Shown in pieces: positions 27,232-36,331 of a DNA stretch of 64,000 bases (positions are counted from its first letter, which is position 1; the number at the start of each line of letters is the position of its first letter). Position numbers and translations under genes: made by a program. The DNA comes from Cellulomonas aerilata. Its GTDB lineage: Bacteria; Actinomycetota; Actinomycetes; Actinomycetales; Cellulomonadaceae. The notes under the pieces are model-generated. The model saw only the letters and a program-made list of their open reading frames with translations, ran no database searches and was not told where the DNA came from. The stretch is from NCBI RefSeq assembly GCF_007991755.1, contig NZ_BJYY01000013.1, forward strand, positions 124,001 through 188,000, read 5' to 3'.

Positions 27232-27980
27232 CGGCGGACCACCAGGGTCCCGGGCCGGCCGCCCGACGCGGGCGCCGCCCCCGGGAGCAGGTCGGGCGCG
27301 AGGACCGCGACCGCCCCGGCCGTCCCCCGTCCCAGGCGCAGGTCCGCGACGGCGACCGCGTCCCCCGCCACGGCGTCCACGCCCCGGGCCGCCCGTCGCG
27401 CGCGGTGCAGCTCCAGCGTCCCGGGGGCGACCGACAGCCCGGTGCCCAGCGCCTTCAGCGCCGCCTCCTTGCGCACCCACGCCCGGGCCAGCGCGCGGGT
27501 GGCCACCGCCTGCGGCCACCGGCGGCGGTGCCGGGCGAGCTCCACCGGGGACAGCGCGACGTCGGCCAGGGGGGCCGCGCCCACCGCGGCCGGCGACACC
27601 GCGTCGATGCCGACCGGGCCGTGGGAGCACACGGCGACGGCCACCAGCGGTCCGGACCGGGTGACGCTGACGTGGGTCGGCGCCGCGTCGCCGGCGGCCG
27701 CGGGCCCGGTGACGGTGACCGGTCCGTGGCCGCCGCCGCAGGCCGGGCACGACACCCGGAGCCGCACCTGGCCCGGCGCGCAGCCGAGACGCTCGGCCAG
27801 CACGGACCTCAGCAGCGCTCGCCCCAGCGTGAAGCGGACGGCGGCCGGCCCCGGGAGCGCGGCGGCGCGCCCCCGTTCGACGTCGTCGAGGAGCCGGTCG
27901 GCGTGCGTGACGGGGACGTCCCGCGGGCTCAGGGACCACACGTCCAGCACGACGGTCGCGCCAGGGGTCAGAGCAGCCAC
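27201..27980 (-). CDS. 4'-phosphopantetheinyl transferase superfamily protein
   Basis: Sfp-type phosphopantetheinyl transferase, 259 aa from the GTG at 27980, which would load the carrier domain of the adjacent NRPS at Ser550. The C-terminal half has WVRKEAALKALGTGL (the FxxKEAxxK motif with its metal-binding Glu). The first metal motif reads GPVGIDAVSP: the Asp is kept, but the following acidic position of canonical GxDxE is Val. The N-terminal FTLGRALLRSVLAERLG fits the substrate-recognition helix. The start lies 13 nt inside the upstream CYTH-CHAD gene, so the two are coupled. Convergent with the M1 gene, with overlapping ends. Confidence 0.85.
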   Translation of the reverse strand: MAALTPGATVVLDVWSLSPRDVPVTHADRLLDDVERGRAAALPGPAAVRFTLGRALLRSVLAERLGCAPGQVRLRVSCPACGGGHGPVTVTGPAAAGDAAPTHVSVTRSGPLVAVAVCSHGPVGIDAVSPAAVGAAPLADVALSPVELARHRRRWPQAVATRALARAWVRKEAALKALGTGLSVAPGTLELHRARRAARGVDAVAGDAVAVADLRLGRGTAGAVAVLAPDLLPGAAPASGGRPGTLVVRRYDGARLLVG

Positions 27981-29650
27981 CGGCGCAGGGACTTCTTGCC
28001 GGCCGCCGACCACACGGCGTCGGCCGCCGCCCGCGAGCGCTCCGCCGTCAGCTCCTCCAGCGCGTGCAGCCGCCCGTAGGTGAAGGCCGTGCTGGGCTGG
28101 GAGGTGTGCTGGGCCAGCTCACGCAGGTGGGCGACGGTGTTCACCGAGTCCAGGTGCTCCCCCAGCGCCTCCTGCACGCTCTCCATGGCCGTGCCGAAGG
28201 CCCGGGCGTCCTTGCCGAACACCGGGGTGACCGCCTCGGCCGCGTAGCGGGCGCGCTTGGCGGCCTTGCGGGCGTCGTGCAGCCGCTCGGTGCGCTCGTG
28301 CGCCTCGGTGGCGCTGTGCGCCTCGGTCATGGCGGTGCGCAGGTCGGCGAACGTCTGGGCGACCAGGGCGCCGAGCACCTCGGCCGCGGGGCCGGACGCC
28401 CGGTCCTGCAGCGGCGGGTTCGTCAGCAGCGCCTCCAGCGTGTCGAGCAGCGTGCGGTAGCGCTCGCTCTCCAGGGCGCGGACGACCCCCTCGTGGGCCT
28501 CCCGGTACGCCTGCGCCGACTGGTCGCTGACCTCGTCGGCGACCGTCGCCCCCAGGCGCCGGTCCGGTTCCTCCCCGGCGACCGCGGCCTCGAGCCGTTC
28601 ACCCATGACCTCCGCGTCGCGAGCCGTCCCCAGCACGGCGGCCAGCCGCCGCAGCTCACGCGTGAGGGGCCGGGTGACCGTGCTGTGGAACAACGGCTCG
28701 AAGGTCGTCAGCGTGCTGCGCAGCCGCCGGGTGGCGACCCGCATGGCGTGCACCGCGCCCGGGGCGTCCAGCCGCACGAGCAGGTCCTGGTCGCGGATCT
28801 GCGCGACGTGCGTCCCGACGGCGTCCAGGACGACGTCGGCGGCGGGCCCGCGGCGCAGCGCCCGCGCCGCACGGCGCTCCGCGTCCTTCGCCTCCTGCTC
28901 GGCCTTCTTCGCCTTGGCCGCCTTCGTGCTGCTCGCCTTCGGGCGCGGCGCGTCCGGCGCCGCGGTCGACCCACCGTCCACGCCGAGGGTGCGCATGAGC
29001 TTGGAGGCGCTGGCCGCGGGCACCAGGCCGCGCTCGCGGAGCAGCGGGTCGACCGCCGCGAGCAGCTCGCGGGGTCCGTCGACCAGCTCGACCTCGATCT
29101 CCCGCCACGTCTGCGCCCCGTCCGGGGCGTCGGCGGCGTCGCCGCCCGCACCGGCGGCGTCGCCCAGCCGTCGCGCGGTGACCCGGTCGTCGGCGACCTC
29201 GACGAGCACGCGGCCGGTCGGGTCCACCAGCCGGCGCACGGTCCGCTGCGTCTCGATCCGCGCGACCGGCACCAGCGGTCGGCCGGCGGTGCGCGCGTAG
29301 GTCATGGTGACCAGCTGCTGGGGGACGGCGTCGGCACCGTCCTCCAGCGGCAGGCGGACCTCCGACCGTGCCCCGTCGGGGACGGGGACCTTGAGGTGCC
29401 ACCCGCCGTCGTCACCCCCCTCACGACGGCGCAGGGTCAGGCCCGAGGCGGCGAGACGGAGGTCCACCGTGTCGTAGTAGACGGCGCGGAGCTCGTGCTG
29501 CGCGGCCTCGCCCTCGGACCACGGGGTGCCGTCGGCGTCCGGCAGGCCGTCGCGACCACGCAGCGGCCCGAACAGCTCCACCAGACCGGGTACCTGGAAG
29601 TCGGCGTCCGCGTCGTACTTCGTCTCGACCTCGTCGTGAACCGTCACCAT
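27968..29650 (-). CDS. CYTH and CHAD domain protein
   Basis: A 560-aa two-domain protein. The N-terminal CYTH (triphosphate tunnel) domain spans about 1-215 and has the ExExK signature at residues 7-11 (EVETK) plus the alternating charged strands WREIEVELVDG and LVEVADDRV. A Lys/Ala-rich linker of about 45 residues leads to the CHAD domain (about 275-555), with its conserved His/Arg helices VHAMRVATRRLRSTLTTF and LHDARKAAKRARYAAEA. CYTH members hydrolyse triphosphates; CHAD domains bind polyphosphate and such proteins can sit on polyphosphate granules. With ppk2 at the other end of the locus this strengthens a polyphosphate theme. ATG start; PPTase is translated from its overlapping end. Confidence 0.93.
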   Translation of the reverse strand: MVTVHDEVETKYDADADFQVPGLVELFGPLRGRDGLPDADGTPWSEGEAAQHELRAVYYDTVDLRLAASGLTLRRREGGDDGGWHLKVPVPDGARSEVRLPLEDGADAVPQQLVTMTYARTAGRPLVPVARIETQRTVRRLVDPTGRVLVEVADDRVTARRLGDAAGAGGDAADAPDGAQTWREIEVELVDGPRELLAAVDPLLRERGLVPAASASKLMRTLGVDGGSTAAPDAPRPKASSTKAAKAKKAEQEAKDAERRAARALRRGPAADVVLDAVGTHVAQIRDQDLLVRLDAPGAVHAMRVATRRLRSTLTTFEPLFHSTVTRPLTRELRRLAAVLGTARDAEVMGERLEAAVAGEEPDRRLGATVADEVSDQSAQAYREAHEGVVRALESERYRTLLDTLEALLTNPPLQDRASGPAAEVLGALVAQTFADLRTAMTEAHSATEAHERTERLHDARKAAKRARYAAEAVTPVFGKDARAFGTAMESVQEALGEHLDSVNTVAHLRELAQHTSQPSTAFTYGRLHALEELTAERSRAAADAVWSAAGKKSLRRWLL

Positions 29651-30149
29651 CCGCCTGTTCTACCAGGGGCCGACGACACACCGTCACCGCTCGGTGCGCG
29701 GCTTCCGTGCAGGTCCGGCCCACCGTCGGGCGGGCGGGCGGTCACGGCGGCGCCCCGACGGACGTGAGAGCCGCGAGGGCGGCCAGCGCCATGACGGTCG
29801 CCAGGCCGCAGAAGAGGCCGCTCAGGAACGGACGCTGCACGGATTCACCGATCGCCGGGGGTGACCGGCCCGAGGCTCCTCCATGCCGGTGAACGCCGTC
29901 CCACGCGCGGGCGGCACCACGCCGCCGGGACGGTGAACGGCGGGTCAGCGGGACGGCGGATCGGCGGGTCACCGGACGGCCGTGCGACCCGTGTGGCCCG
30001 AGTGCGACCTCGTCGACCGTTCCGGGCATCCGACACGTCCCGGACGTCGCACTGGACGGCCGCGTGGGTCCGCGGGACGGCCGGTCCGCGGTGGCAGGTG
30101 CCCGGCGCGTCGACCGCGACCTCCCGGACGACGGGGCGGGCGTCGCGTT
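29651..30149. other. Mostly gene-free stretch
   Basis: A 499-nt spacer. It holds the presumed promoter of the CYTH-CHAD gene and short repeats around CGGCGGGTCA near 29937-29975. One possible tiny membrane protein is listed separately; nothing else convincing is seen. Confidence 0.5.
29742..29840 (-). CDS. Possible 32-aa membrane peptide
   Basis: A GTG-started frame encodes one hydrophobic helix (FLSGLFCGLATVMALAALAA) with a short basic N-terminus and stop at 29742. The Shine-Dalgarno sequence is poor. It may be a small membrane protein or a chance frame. Confidence 0.22.
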   Translation of the reverse strand: MQRPFLSGLFCGLATVMALAALAALTSVGAPP

Positions 30150-31082
30150 CTAGGGGGTGCGGGTGACCCGGGCGGCGACCTGCGCCAGGCGGCCGCGGGC
30201 CGCCAGCCGGCGCCGGTCGCGGCGCCGGTTCCCGTTGTAGACCACGACGTCGTCGAACCGGTGCACGCCCGGGCGGTCGGCCACCGCGACGGCCCGGTCC
30301 CGCAGGCGCTCGAGCTGGGCGACGGTCATCTGCAGCGGTGGCTCGCCGGGGTGCCGCGGTGCCGCGAGCGGGTGGTCGCGGCCGGGCCGGGCGGACATCT
30401 CGATGTGGCAGCCCAGCACGTGCGTCGTGGGCACGGTCCGGCAGAACGCGACGAGCCGCTCGAGCGTGGCGACGAAGGCCGCCATGTCCGGGACGTACAA
30501 CCGGCCGGGGTAGACGGTGTCGCCGGTGAGGAGGATGCCGGTCCACGGGTCGTGGAGGACGACCGCGGCGGCGTCGTGCCCGGGGCCGCCGATGACGCTG
30601 AGGACGCGTCCGCCGAGGTCCAGCGGGACCACCTCGTCGGGCCAGCGCGTGAAGCCGAAGAACTCGCGCACCGACGCGAGGTCGGTGCCGACCACGGTCG
30701 TGCCGGGGCGGGCGCGCATCGCGTCGTCACCGGCGGTGTGGTCGCCGTGGCTGTGGGTGTGCACGACGGTCAGCGGGTAGGTCCCGCGCGGGTTCTCCCG
30801 CAGCCACTCCTCGACGAGGCCGTCGACGAGCGACCGGACGGGCCAGCGGGCCGGGTCGGCGGTGGCCCCGGTGTCGACGAGCAGCGCGCGCTCGTCGCCG
30901 AAGAGCAGGAAGACGAACGGCGCCTCGGGGTCGGTCCGTCCGGACTGGCGGATCACGACGGTGTGCCGGTCCAGCCGGTGCACCTGGGCCAGCGGCTGGT
31001 CCGGGTCGGTGCCGTCGATCCACCGGACGTCGAGGTCGACCGGGACGGGGGCGTCGGTGCGGAAGTCGAGGGGGACGGTCAT
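30150..31082 (-). CDS. Metallo-beta-lactamase-fold hydrolase
   Basis: A 310-aa protein with the metallo-beta-lactamase fold. The metal motif is VVHTHSHGDHTAGDD (His110, His112, Asp114, His115), followed by the later ligands in GGPGHDAAAVVLHD, GILLTGDTVYPGR and THVLGCHIE. The ATG at 31082 was preferred; upstream residues are low-complexity. There is no signal peptide. The family includes hydrolases of thioesters, lactones and phosphodiesters, and the substrate cannot be predicted. It lies 58 nt downstream of the frameshifted phosphatase gene in the same direction. Confidence 0.82.
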   Translation of the reverse strand: MTVPLDFRTDAPVPVDLDVRWIDGTDPDQPLAQVHRLDRHTVVIRQSGRTDPEAPFVFLLFGDERALLVDTGATADPARWPVRSLVDGLVEEWLRENPRGTYPLTVVHTHSHGDHTAGDDAMRARPGTTVVGTDLASVREFFGFTRWPDEVVPLDLGGRVLSVIGGPGHDAAAVVLHDPWTGILLTGDTVYPGRLYVPDMAAFVATLERLVAFCRTVPTTHVLGCHIEMSARPGRDHPLAAPRHPGEPPLQMTVAQLERLRDRAVAVADRPGVHRFDDVVVYNGNRRRDRRRLAARGRLAQVAARVTRTP

Positions 31083-31140
31083 GGCGGCTGCTCCTGGGGT
31101 GGGTGCGGCGAGGAGCACCCGGACGTGCGCGGTCGGCGGC

Positions 31141-33749
31141 TCAGGCGTCGCCGCGGCGCCGGGTTGGACGGGAGGGCGGCCCACCCTCGGCGGGACCGGC
31201 GGCGCCCAGGTGGTCGGCGCGGACGGCGAGGACGGCGACGTCGTCCTGGCTGTCGTGCGCCAGGTCGGCGACGAGCCGGTCGCACAGCTCCTCCAGCGGG
31301 AGGCCCGCCAGCTCCTCGACGGTCGTCCGCAGACGGTCCAGGGAGACGGTCAAGGACTCGTCGCGTCGCTCGACCAGCCCGTCGGTGTAGAGCAGCACCG
31401 TGGCGCCGGGCTCCAGCAGATGGGTGTGGTCGACCCGGGACGGGTGCGCGTGCACCCCCAGCAGCAGGTCGGTGCGGTGGTTGAGGAGCTCGGCACGTCC
31501 GTCGGCGTGCAGCAGCACCGGCGGCAGGTGCCCGGCGTTGGACCACCGCATCCGGTGCTGCCCGCGCGCGGCGAGCTCGGGTGGCTGCTCGAGCGTGGCC
31601 AGGATCGCACTGCTCAGGACGTCGATGCCGAGGTCGTGCATGGCCCAGTCCAGCGACTGCAGGATGACGGCCGGCGTGGTCTCGACGGCGTGGGCACCGC
31701 CGCGCAGGACGTTGCGGATCTGCGCCATCGCGACGGCAGCGCGCAGGTCGTGACCGGTGACGTCGCCGATGACGAGGCAGGTGCTGCCGTCCCGCAGCAC
31801 GAAGGCGTCGTACCAGTCCCCGCCGACCTGCGCCGCAGCGGCCGCCGGCACGTACCGGGCCGCGAGGTGCAGGTGGTCCGGCCGGGGCAGCTCGGTCAGC
31901 AGGCTCCGCTGCAGCTCCTCGACGAGGTCCCGGCGCGCCGCCTGCAGGTGCGCGTTGTCCAGCGCCAGGCCGAGCTGGGCCACGGCGTCCTGCAGCGTCC
32001 CGATGTCCTCGGACGTGAATGGGCCCCGGTCGACCTCGTTGACCAGCGTCAGCAGACCTCGCACCTGCCCGCGACCGCGCAGGGGGAGCACCACCGTCGC
32101 GTGCGGCGCCAGGCGCTGGAGCAGGGCGTACGCCTCGCCGTCGTCGAGCAGGTCCCCGGGTCGGGCCCGGCCGGCGTCGACGACGGTGGCCGGACGACCC
32201 GACGCGAGCGCCCGGGCGACCGGGGAGCCGCTGGTCAGCGCCGGCACCCGCACCGCCACGTAGGCGTCGAGCACCGGCTGCAGCTCGGCGTCGCGGTGGA
32301 ACGAGGCGACGTCGCGCATGCGGTGCCGCCAGGTGGTCGGACCCTCGTCGAGCACGCTGGCGATGGCGAGGTCGGCCAGGGTGGGGACCAGGATCGGCAG
32401 GACGGCCCGCAGGGCCTGCACCGGGTCCTGGACCTCGGCGAGCTCGGTGGCGACCCGGCCGAGCAGCGTGGCCTTGCGCTCGGCCTGCAGCGCGTTCTCC
32501 AGTGCCTTCGGCGCGCCGTCACGTCGGTGAAGAACGCCGCCACACCCCCGCGCTCGGGGACCGCGCGGACCTCGTACCAGGCGTCCAGCGGGGCGGGGTA
32601 GTACGCGTCGAACACCACCGTCCCGCCGGTGGCGGCGACGTGCCGGTAGCTCACCTCGAACGGCGTGCCGACGGCGGCGGGGAACAGGTCCCACAGGTCT
32701 CCCCCGAGCAGGTCCGCCCGCGGCCGGCCCAGGATGCGCTCGGCCTCGGCGTTGACGTACGCGAAGCGCCAGCTCTCGTCGACGCGGAAGTACGCCACGC
32801 TCATGCCCTCGAGGACCTCCCGCACCCGCTCCTCCTGGGCGCGCAGGGCGGTGGTGTCGGTCGTCACGCCGACCACCTGCTCGGCCCGGCCGTCCACGCC
32901 GGGCAGCGCCCGGCCGCGAGCCGTGAGCCAGCAGACGGTCCCGTCCGGCCGGAGCACCCGGAACTCGGCCTCGTAGACCCCGCACGTGGCGATCGCCCGG
33001 TCGAGCGCCACGCGGACGTGCACCAGGTCGTCGGGGTGCACCCGGGCGTCGAACGCCTCGATCGTGCCGCGGAAGGTCTTCTCCTCGTAGCCGAAGGCCT
33101 CCAGCAGCGAGGCGTCCCACCGCAGCGCGCCGGTCGACAGGTCCCACTGGAAGGTCCCGAGGGCCGCCGCCTCCACGGCCGCGTTGAGCAGCGACTCGCG
33201 GCTGCCGCTGCCGTACTGGCGGTCCAGCGCGCCGACCTCCAGCCGCACGGCAGCGGCGGAGGCCAGGTGCCGCAGGGTCCGGACGTCGCCGTCGTCCCAC
33301 GACCGCGCGGCGGGACCGTAGACGCAGAAGGCCCCGACGACCTTCTCGGTGTCGCTCACGATCGGCACCGCCAGGTACGCGCCCAGCGCCCCGCGGACCA
33401 CGGCGGGGTGGTGCAGCGTGCGGGGGTCACGGGCCGCGTCGGCGACGACCATGCCGGCATCGGTGACGGCGGCCTGGGTGCACAGGGCGGCCTCGAGCGA
33501 GGTCCGGGTGCCCGCCGGGCCCGGCAGCGCGTCGACGGCGGCCACGATGACGCGCTCGTCCGTCAGCAGCGAGATCTCGGCGGCCGGGGTCCCGAGCAGC
33601 TGCACCGCCAGCCCGGCCAGCGTGCGCAGGGTGCCGTCCTCGGTGGCGCCGGCCTCGAGCAGCCGGCGCGCGGCGGCGGTGCGCGCCGCGTCCCGCGCCA
33701 GGGCCTGTGCGGCCTGCTGCTCCGTCGAGGCGCCCCCCGGACCGTTCAT
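31141..33749 (-). pseudogene. GAF-PAS-PAS-GAF-PP2C (RsbU-like) sensor phosphatase, frameshifted
   Basis: Sensor coupled to a SpoIIE/PP2C-type serine phosphatase, a class that controls anti-sigma pathways. The upstream frame (ATG 33749) encodes a GAF domain, two PAS domains and reads to FFTDVTARR. The downstream frame continues ALENALQAERKATLLGR, a second GAF (CASIASVLDEG-like region), and the phosphatase with VGGDWYDAFVL, IGDVTGHD, SNAGHLPP, LYTDGLVERR and DSQDDVAVL. The two frames meet at about 32504-32518; one extra base there would restore a single protein of about 869 aa. The second part has no usable start near the junction. This is either a real loss of function, a sequencing error or recoding; no slippery heptamer is evident. 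Confidence 0.8.
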
Positions 33750-33828
33750 CGCCTGCCCTCGCTGCTCATCGGGCCGACCCTCTCACACGTCCCCTCCCGC
33801 CGACTGGGGGGTGACATCGGCGGTTCCG

Positions 33829-33856
33829 CTCACCGCGCCACGCGCGTGGCCGATGG
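33829..33856 (+). promoter_or_regulatory. FliA/WhiG-type promoter motif for the EAL-DICT-LOV-GGDEF gene
   Basis: CTCA at 33829-33832, 16 nt, then GCCGATGG at 33849-33856. This resembles the sigma-28 family consensus (TAAA or CTCA, N15-16, GCCGATAA). The start codon lies 49 nt downstream. The same layout occurs before three other signalling genes here. Confidence 0.65.
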
Positions 33857-33904
33857 AGGTCTCGCGACCTGCGACGCGGGGACCGCCACGACGGGGAGAG
33901 GACC

Positions 33905-36163
33905 ATGACGGATATCGACGAGGTGCTCGCGCTCGGCCGGGTGCGCAGCGTGTTCCAGCCGATCGTCGAGCTCGACTCGGGTGCCGTCGTGGCCTACGAG
34001 GCACTGGCCCGCGGCCCCCGGGGCCCGCTCGAGCGCCCGGACCTGCTGTTCGCCGCCGCACGCGAGGCCGGGCGCCTGCGCGAGCTGGACGAGCTGTGCC
34101 GCCGGACCGCGCTGCGCACGGCGATCACCGCCGGCGTGCTCGCGCCCCTGACGCTGTTCGTGAACGTCGAGCCGGAGGTCCTGGACACCGCCCCGCTGGA
34201 GGAGCTCCTGGCCATCAGCGCCGCCGCGCCGCGCGACCTCCAGGTCGTGCTGGAGATCACCGAGCGCGCGATCGCCGCCCGGCCCGCGGAGCTGCTGGCG
34301 ACGGTCCAGCGCCTGCGTGCCGCGGGGTGGCGCATCGCGCTGGACGACGTCGGCGCGGACGACCTGTCGCTGGCGTTCATGCCGCTGCTGCGTCCCGACA
34401 TCATCAAGCTCGACCTGCGGCTCGTGCAGCAGCGCCCGGGTCCCGAGCTGGCCGAGATCATGAACGCCGTCAACGCCGAGGCGGAGCGCGCCGGGACGGT
34501 GGTCCTGGCCGAGGGCATCGAGCACGAGGGTCACCTGACCATGGCGCTCGCCCTCGGGGCGCGGCTGGGGCAGGGCTGGCTGTTCGGCCGGCCGAGCGAC
34601 GGTCTCGCGCCGGGCCTACCGACGGCCCCCCTGCAGCTGCGGACCCCTCCGGTCGTCCGGGAGCAGGCGTCCCCGTTCGCGTGCCTGCCCGAGGGCACGC
34701 CGCTGCGGCGGTCCACGAAGGCCCTGCTGATCGAGGTCAGCAAGCACCTCGAGCGGGAGGCGATGCGACTGGGCTCCACGTGCACCGTGGTCTCGGCGTT
34801 CCAGGAGGCGCGACACTTCACGCCCGCGACGGCGCACCGCTACCGCGAGCTGGTCGCGCGGGTCGGCTTCGTCGCCGCGATCGGCGAGGGCCTGCCGGCC
34901 GAGCCGGTGGCCGGTGTGCGTGGCGCCGACCTCGCCGCCGACGACGCCGTGCGCGGTGAGTGGGACGTGGCGGTGCTCGCGCCGCACTTCGCCGCGGCGC
35001 TGCTCGCGCGGGACCTGGGTGACACCGGCCCGGACCGCGAGCGCATGTTCGAGTTCGCCCTCACCTACGACCGCGAGGTGGTCGCGGACGCGGCGCAGGC
35101 GCTCATGTCCCGCGTGCTCCCCCGCGACGCGCTCCGCCTGGTCGCCCCCGACGCCGCCGATGCGGACGCGGGGGGCGGCGTCGTGCCCGGGCGGCACGAC
35201 GCACCGCAGCCCGCGGCCGGGGGGACGGAGCGCACGCTGCGCCGCGCCCTGGCCGCGACCGGCAACGGCGTCACGATCAGCGACGTCACCCGCCCCGACC
35301 AGCCCCTGGTGTACGTCAACACGGCGTTCGAGCGCCTGGCGGGCCTGCGCGCCGAGGAGGCCCTGGGGCGCAACTGCCGGTTCCTCCAGGGCCCGGACAC
35401 GGACGCCGCGGCCGTGGAGCGCCTGCGGTCGGCGATCGCCGAGGGCCGTGAGGCCCGGGAGACCGTGCTCAACTACCGGGGCCCCGAGCGCACCCCGTGG
35501 TGGAACGAGGTCTACGTCGCGCCGGTGTTCGACGATGACGGACGGCTCGTCCAGTACATCGGCGTGCAGAACGACGTCACCGTCCGGGTCGACGCGGCGG
35601 AGCGGCTGCGGGTCGAGCACGAGCGCTCGCAGAGCTACCTGCGCGAGGTGGAGCGGCTGGCGTACCGCGACCCGCTCACCGGCCTGCTGAACCGCCGCCG
35701 GCTGACCGAGTCGCTGGAGGCGACCCTGCTGCAGGCGCAGGTCGCCGAGACAGGGGTCGCATTGCTGTACGTCGACCTCGACGGCTTCAAGCAGGTCAAC
35801 GACCTGCACGGCCATGCGGTGGGCGACGAGCTCCTGCAGGCGGCCGCCGACCGGCTGCGCACCCGGCTGCGCCGCGGTGACCTCATCGCGCGGCTCGGCG
35901 GGGACGAGTTCCTCGTGATCCTGCCCGCCGTCGACCAGGAGGAGGCCCGGGCGGAGGGAGAGCGCGTCGCCGGCCAGCTCGCCGACGCGCTGTGCCAGCC
36001 GCTGACCACCACGCGCGGGACCGTCAGTGTCCGCGCGTCGATCGGGGTCAGCGCCTACCCGCAGGACGGCTCCGACTTCGACGGCCTCGTCCACGCCGCC
36101 GACCGGCGGATGTACCGCGCCAAGGCCCGGCACGGCGCCGAGGAGCCGGCGTCCGGCCGGTGA
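33905..36163 (+). CDS. EAL-DICT-LOV-GGDEF protein, predicted blue-light c-di-GMP enzyme
   Basis: A 752-aa cytosolic c-di-GMP protein. The N-terminal EAL phosphodiesterase domain (about 10-245) has EAL at 32-34 and keeps the catalytic set: FVNVEPE, LEITE, LDDVG, IKLD and LAEGIE. A DICT sensory domain follows at about 255-400. A PAS domain at about 445-555 contains GRNCRFLQG, the LOV photoreceptor signature, with the flavin-adduct cysteine at Cys491. The C-terminal GGDEF cyclase domain has GGDEF at 665-669 and an RxxD product-inhibition site (RRGD) nine residues before it. ATG with GGGGAGAGG upstream. It is divergent from the frameshifted phosphatase gene and probably driven by the sigma-28-like promoter. 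Light control of the cyclase, phosphodiesterase or both is predicted, not shown. Confidence 0.9.
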   Translation: MTDIDEVLALGRVRSVFQPIVELDSGAVVAYEALARGPRGPLERPDLLFAAAREAGRLRELDELCRRTALRTAITAGVLAPLTLFVNVEPEVLDTAPLEELLAISAAAPRDLQVVLEITERAIAARPAELLATVQRLRAAGWRIALDDVGADDLSLAFMPLLRPDIIKLDLRLVQQRPGPELAEIMNAVNAEAERAGTVVLAEGIEHEGHLTMALALGARLGQGWLFGRPSDGLAPGLPTAPLQLRTPPVVREQASPFACLPEGTPLRRSTKALLIEVSKHLEREAMRLGSTCTVVSAFQEARHFTPATAHRYRELVARVGFVAAIGEGLPAEPVAGVRGADLAADDAVRGEWDVAVLAPHFAAALLARDLGDTGPDRERMFEFALTYDREVVADAAQALMSRVLPRDALRLVAPDAADADAGGGVVPGRHDAPQPAAGGTERTLRRALAATGNGVTISDVTRPDQPLVYVNTAFERLAGLRAEEALGRNCRFLQGPDTDAAAVERLRSAIAEGREARETVLNYRGPERTPWWNEVYVAPVFDDDGRLVQYIGVQNDVTVRVDAAERLRVEHERSQSYLREVERLAYRDPLTGLLNRRRLTESLEATLLQAQVAETGVALLYVDLDGFKQVNDLHGHAVGDELLQAAADRLRTRLRRGDLIARLGGDEFLVILPAVDQEEARAEGERVAGQLADALCQPLTTTRGTVSVRASIGVSAYPQDGSDFDGLVHAADRRMYRAKARHGAEEPASGR

Positions 36164-36227
36164 CGGGCAGGCACTGCGCCGGCCGGTGAGCACCCGGCCA
36201 GGCAGCCGCGACGTGCGCCGTTCGCTT

Positions 36228-36247
36228 AGTGATAATGATTACCGTTA
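36228..36247. promoter_or_regulatory. Zur box upstream of aztD
   Basis: TGATAATGATTACCG is an imperfect 7-1-7 palindrome matching the actinobacterial Zur/Fur-type operator TGATAATGATTATCA at 13 of 15 bases. It lies about 85 nt upstream of the AztD-like gene, with zur itself downstream. An AT-rich island in GC-rich DNA. Confidence 0.75.
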
Positions 36248-36331
36248 GAGTCTGCGGCGGGTCCTCCGACCCCGGGAGCCGACCTGCGTGACGGGTCCCG
36301 ACCACGTCCGTCCCCGCAGACAGGAACCTCC

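Noticed and set aside
33766-33793. A fifth sigma-28-like promoter for the frameshifted phosphatase gene (minus strand)
   Set aside because: CCCGATGA is present at a suitable distance, but no CTCA-like element is found 15-17 nt upstream.
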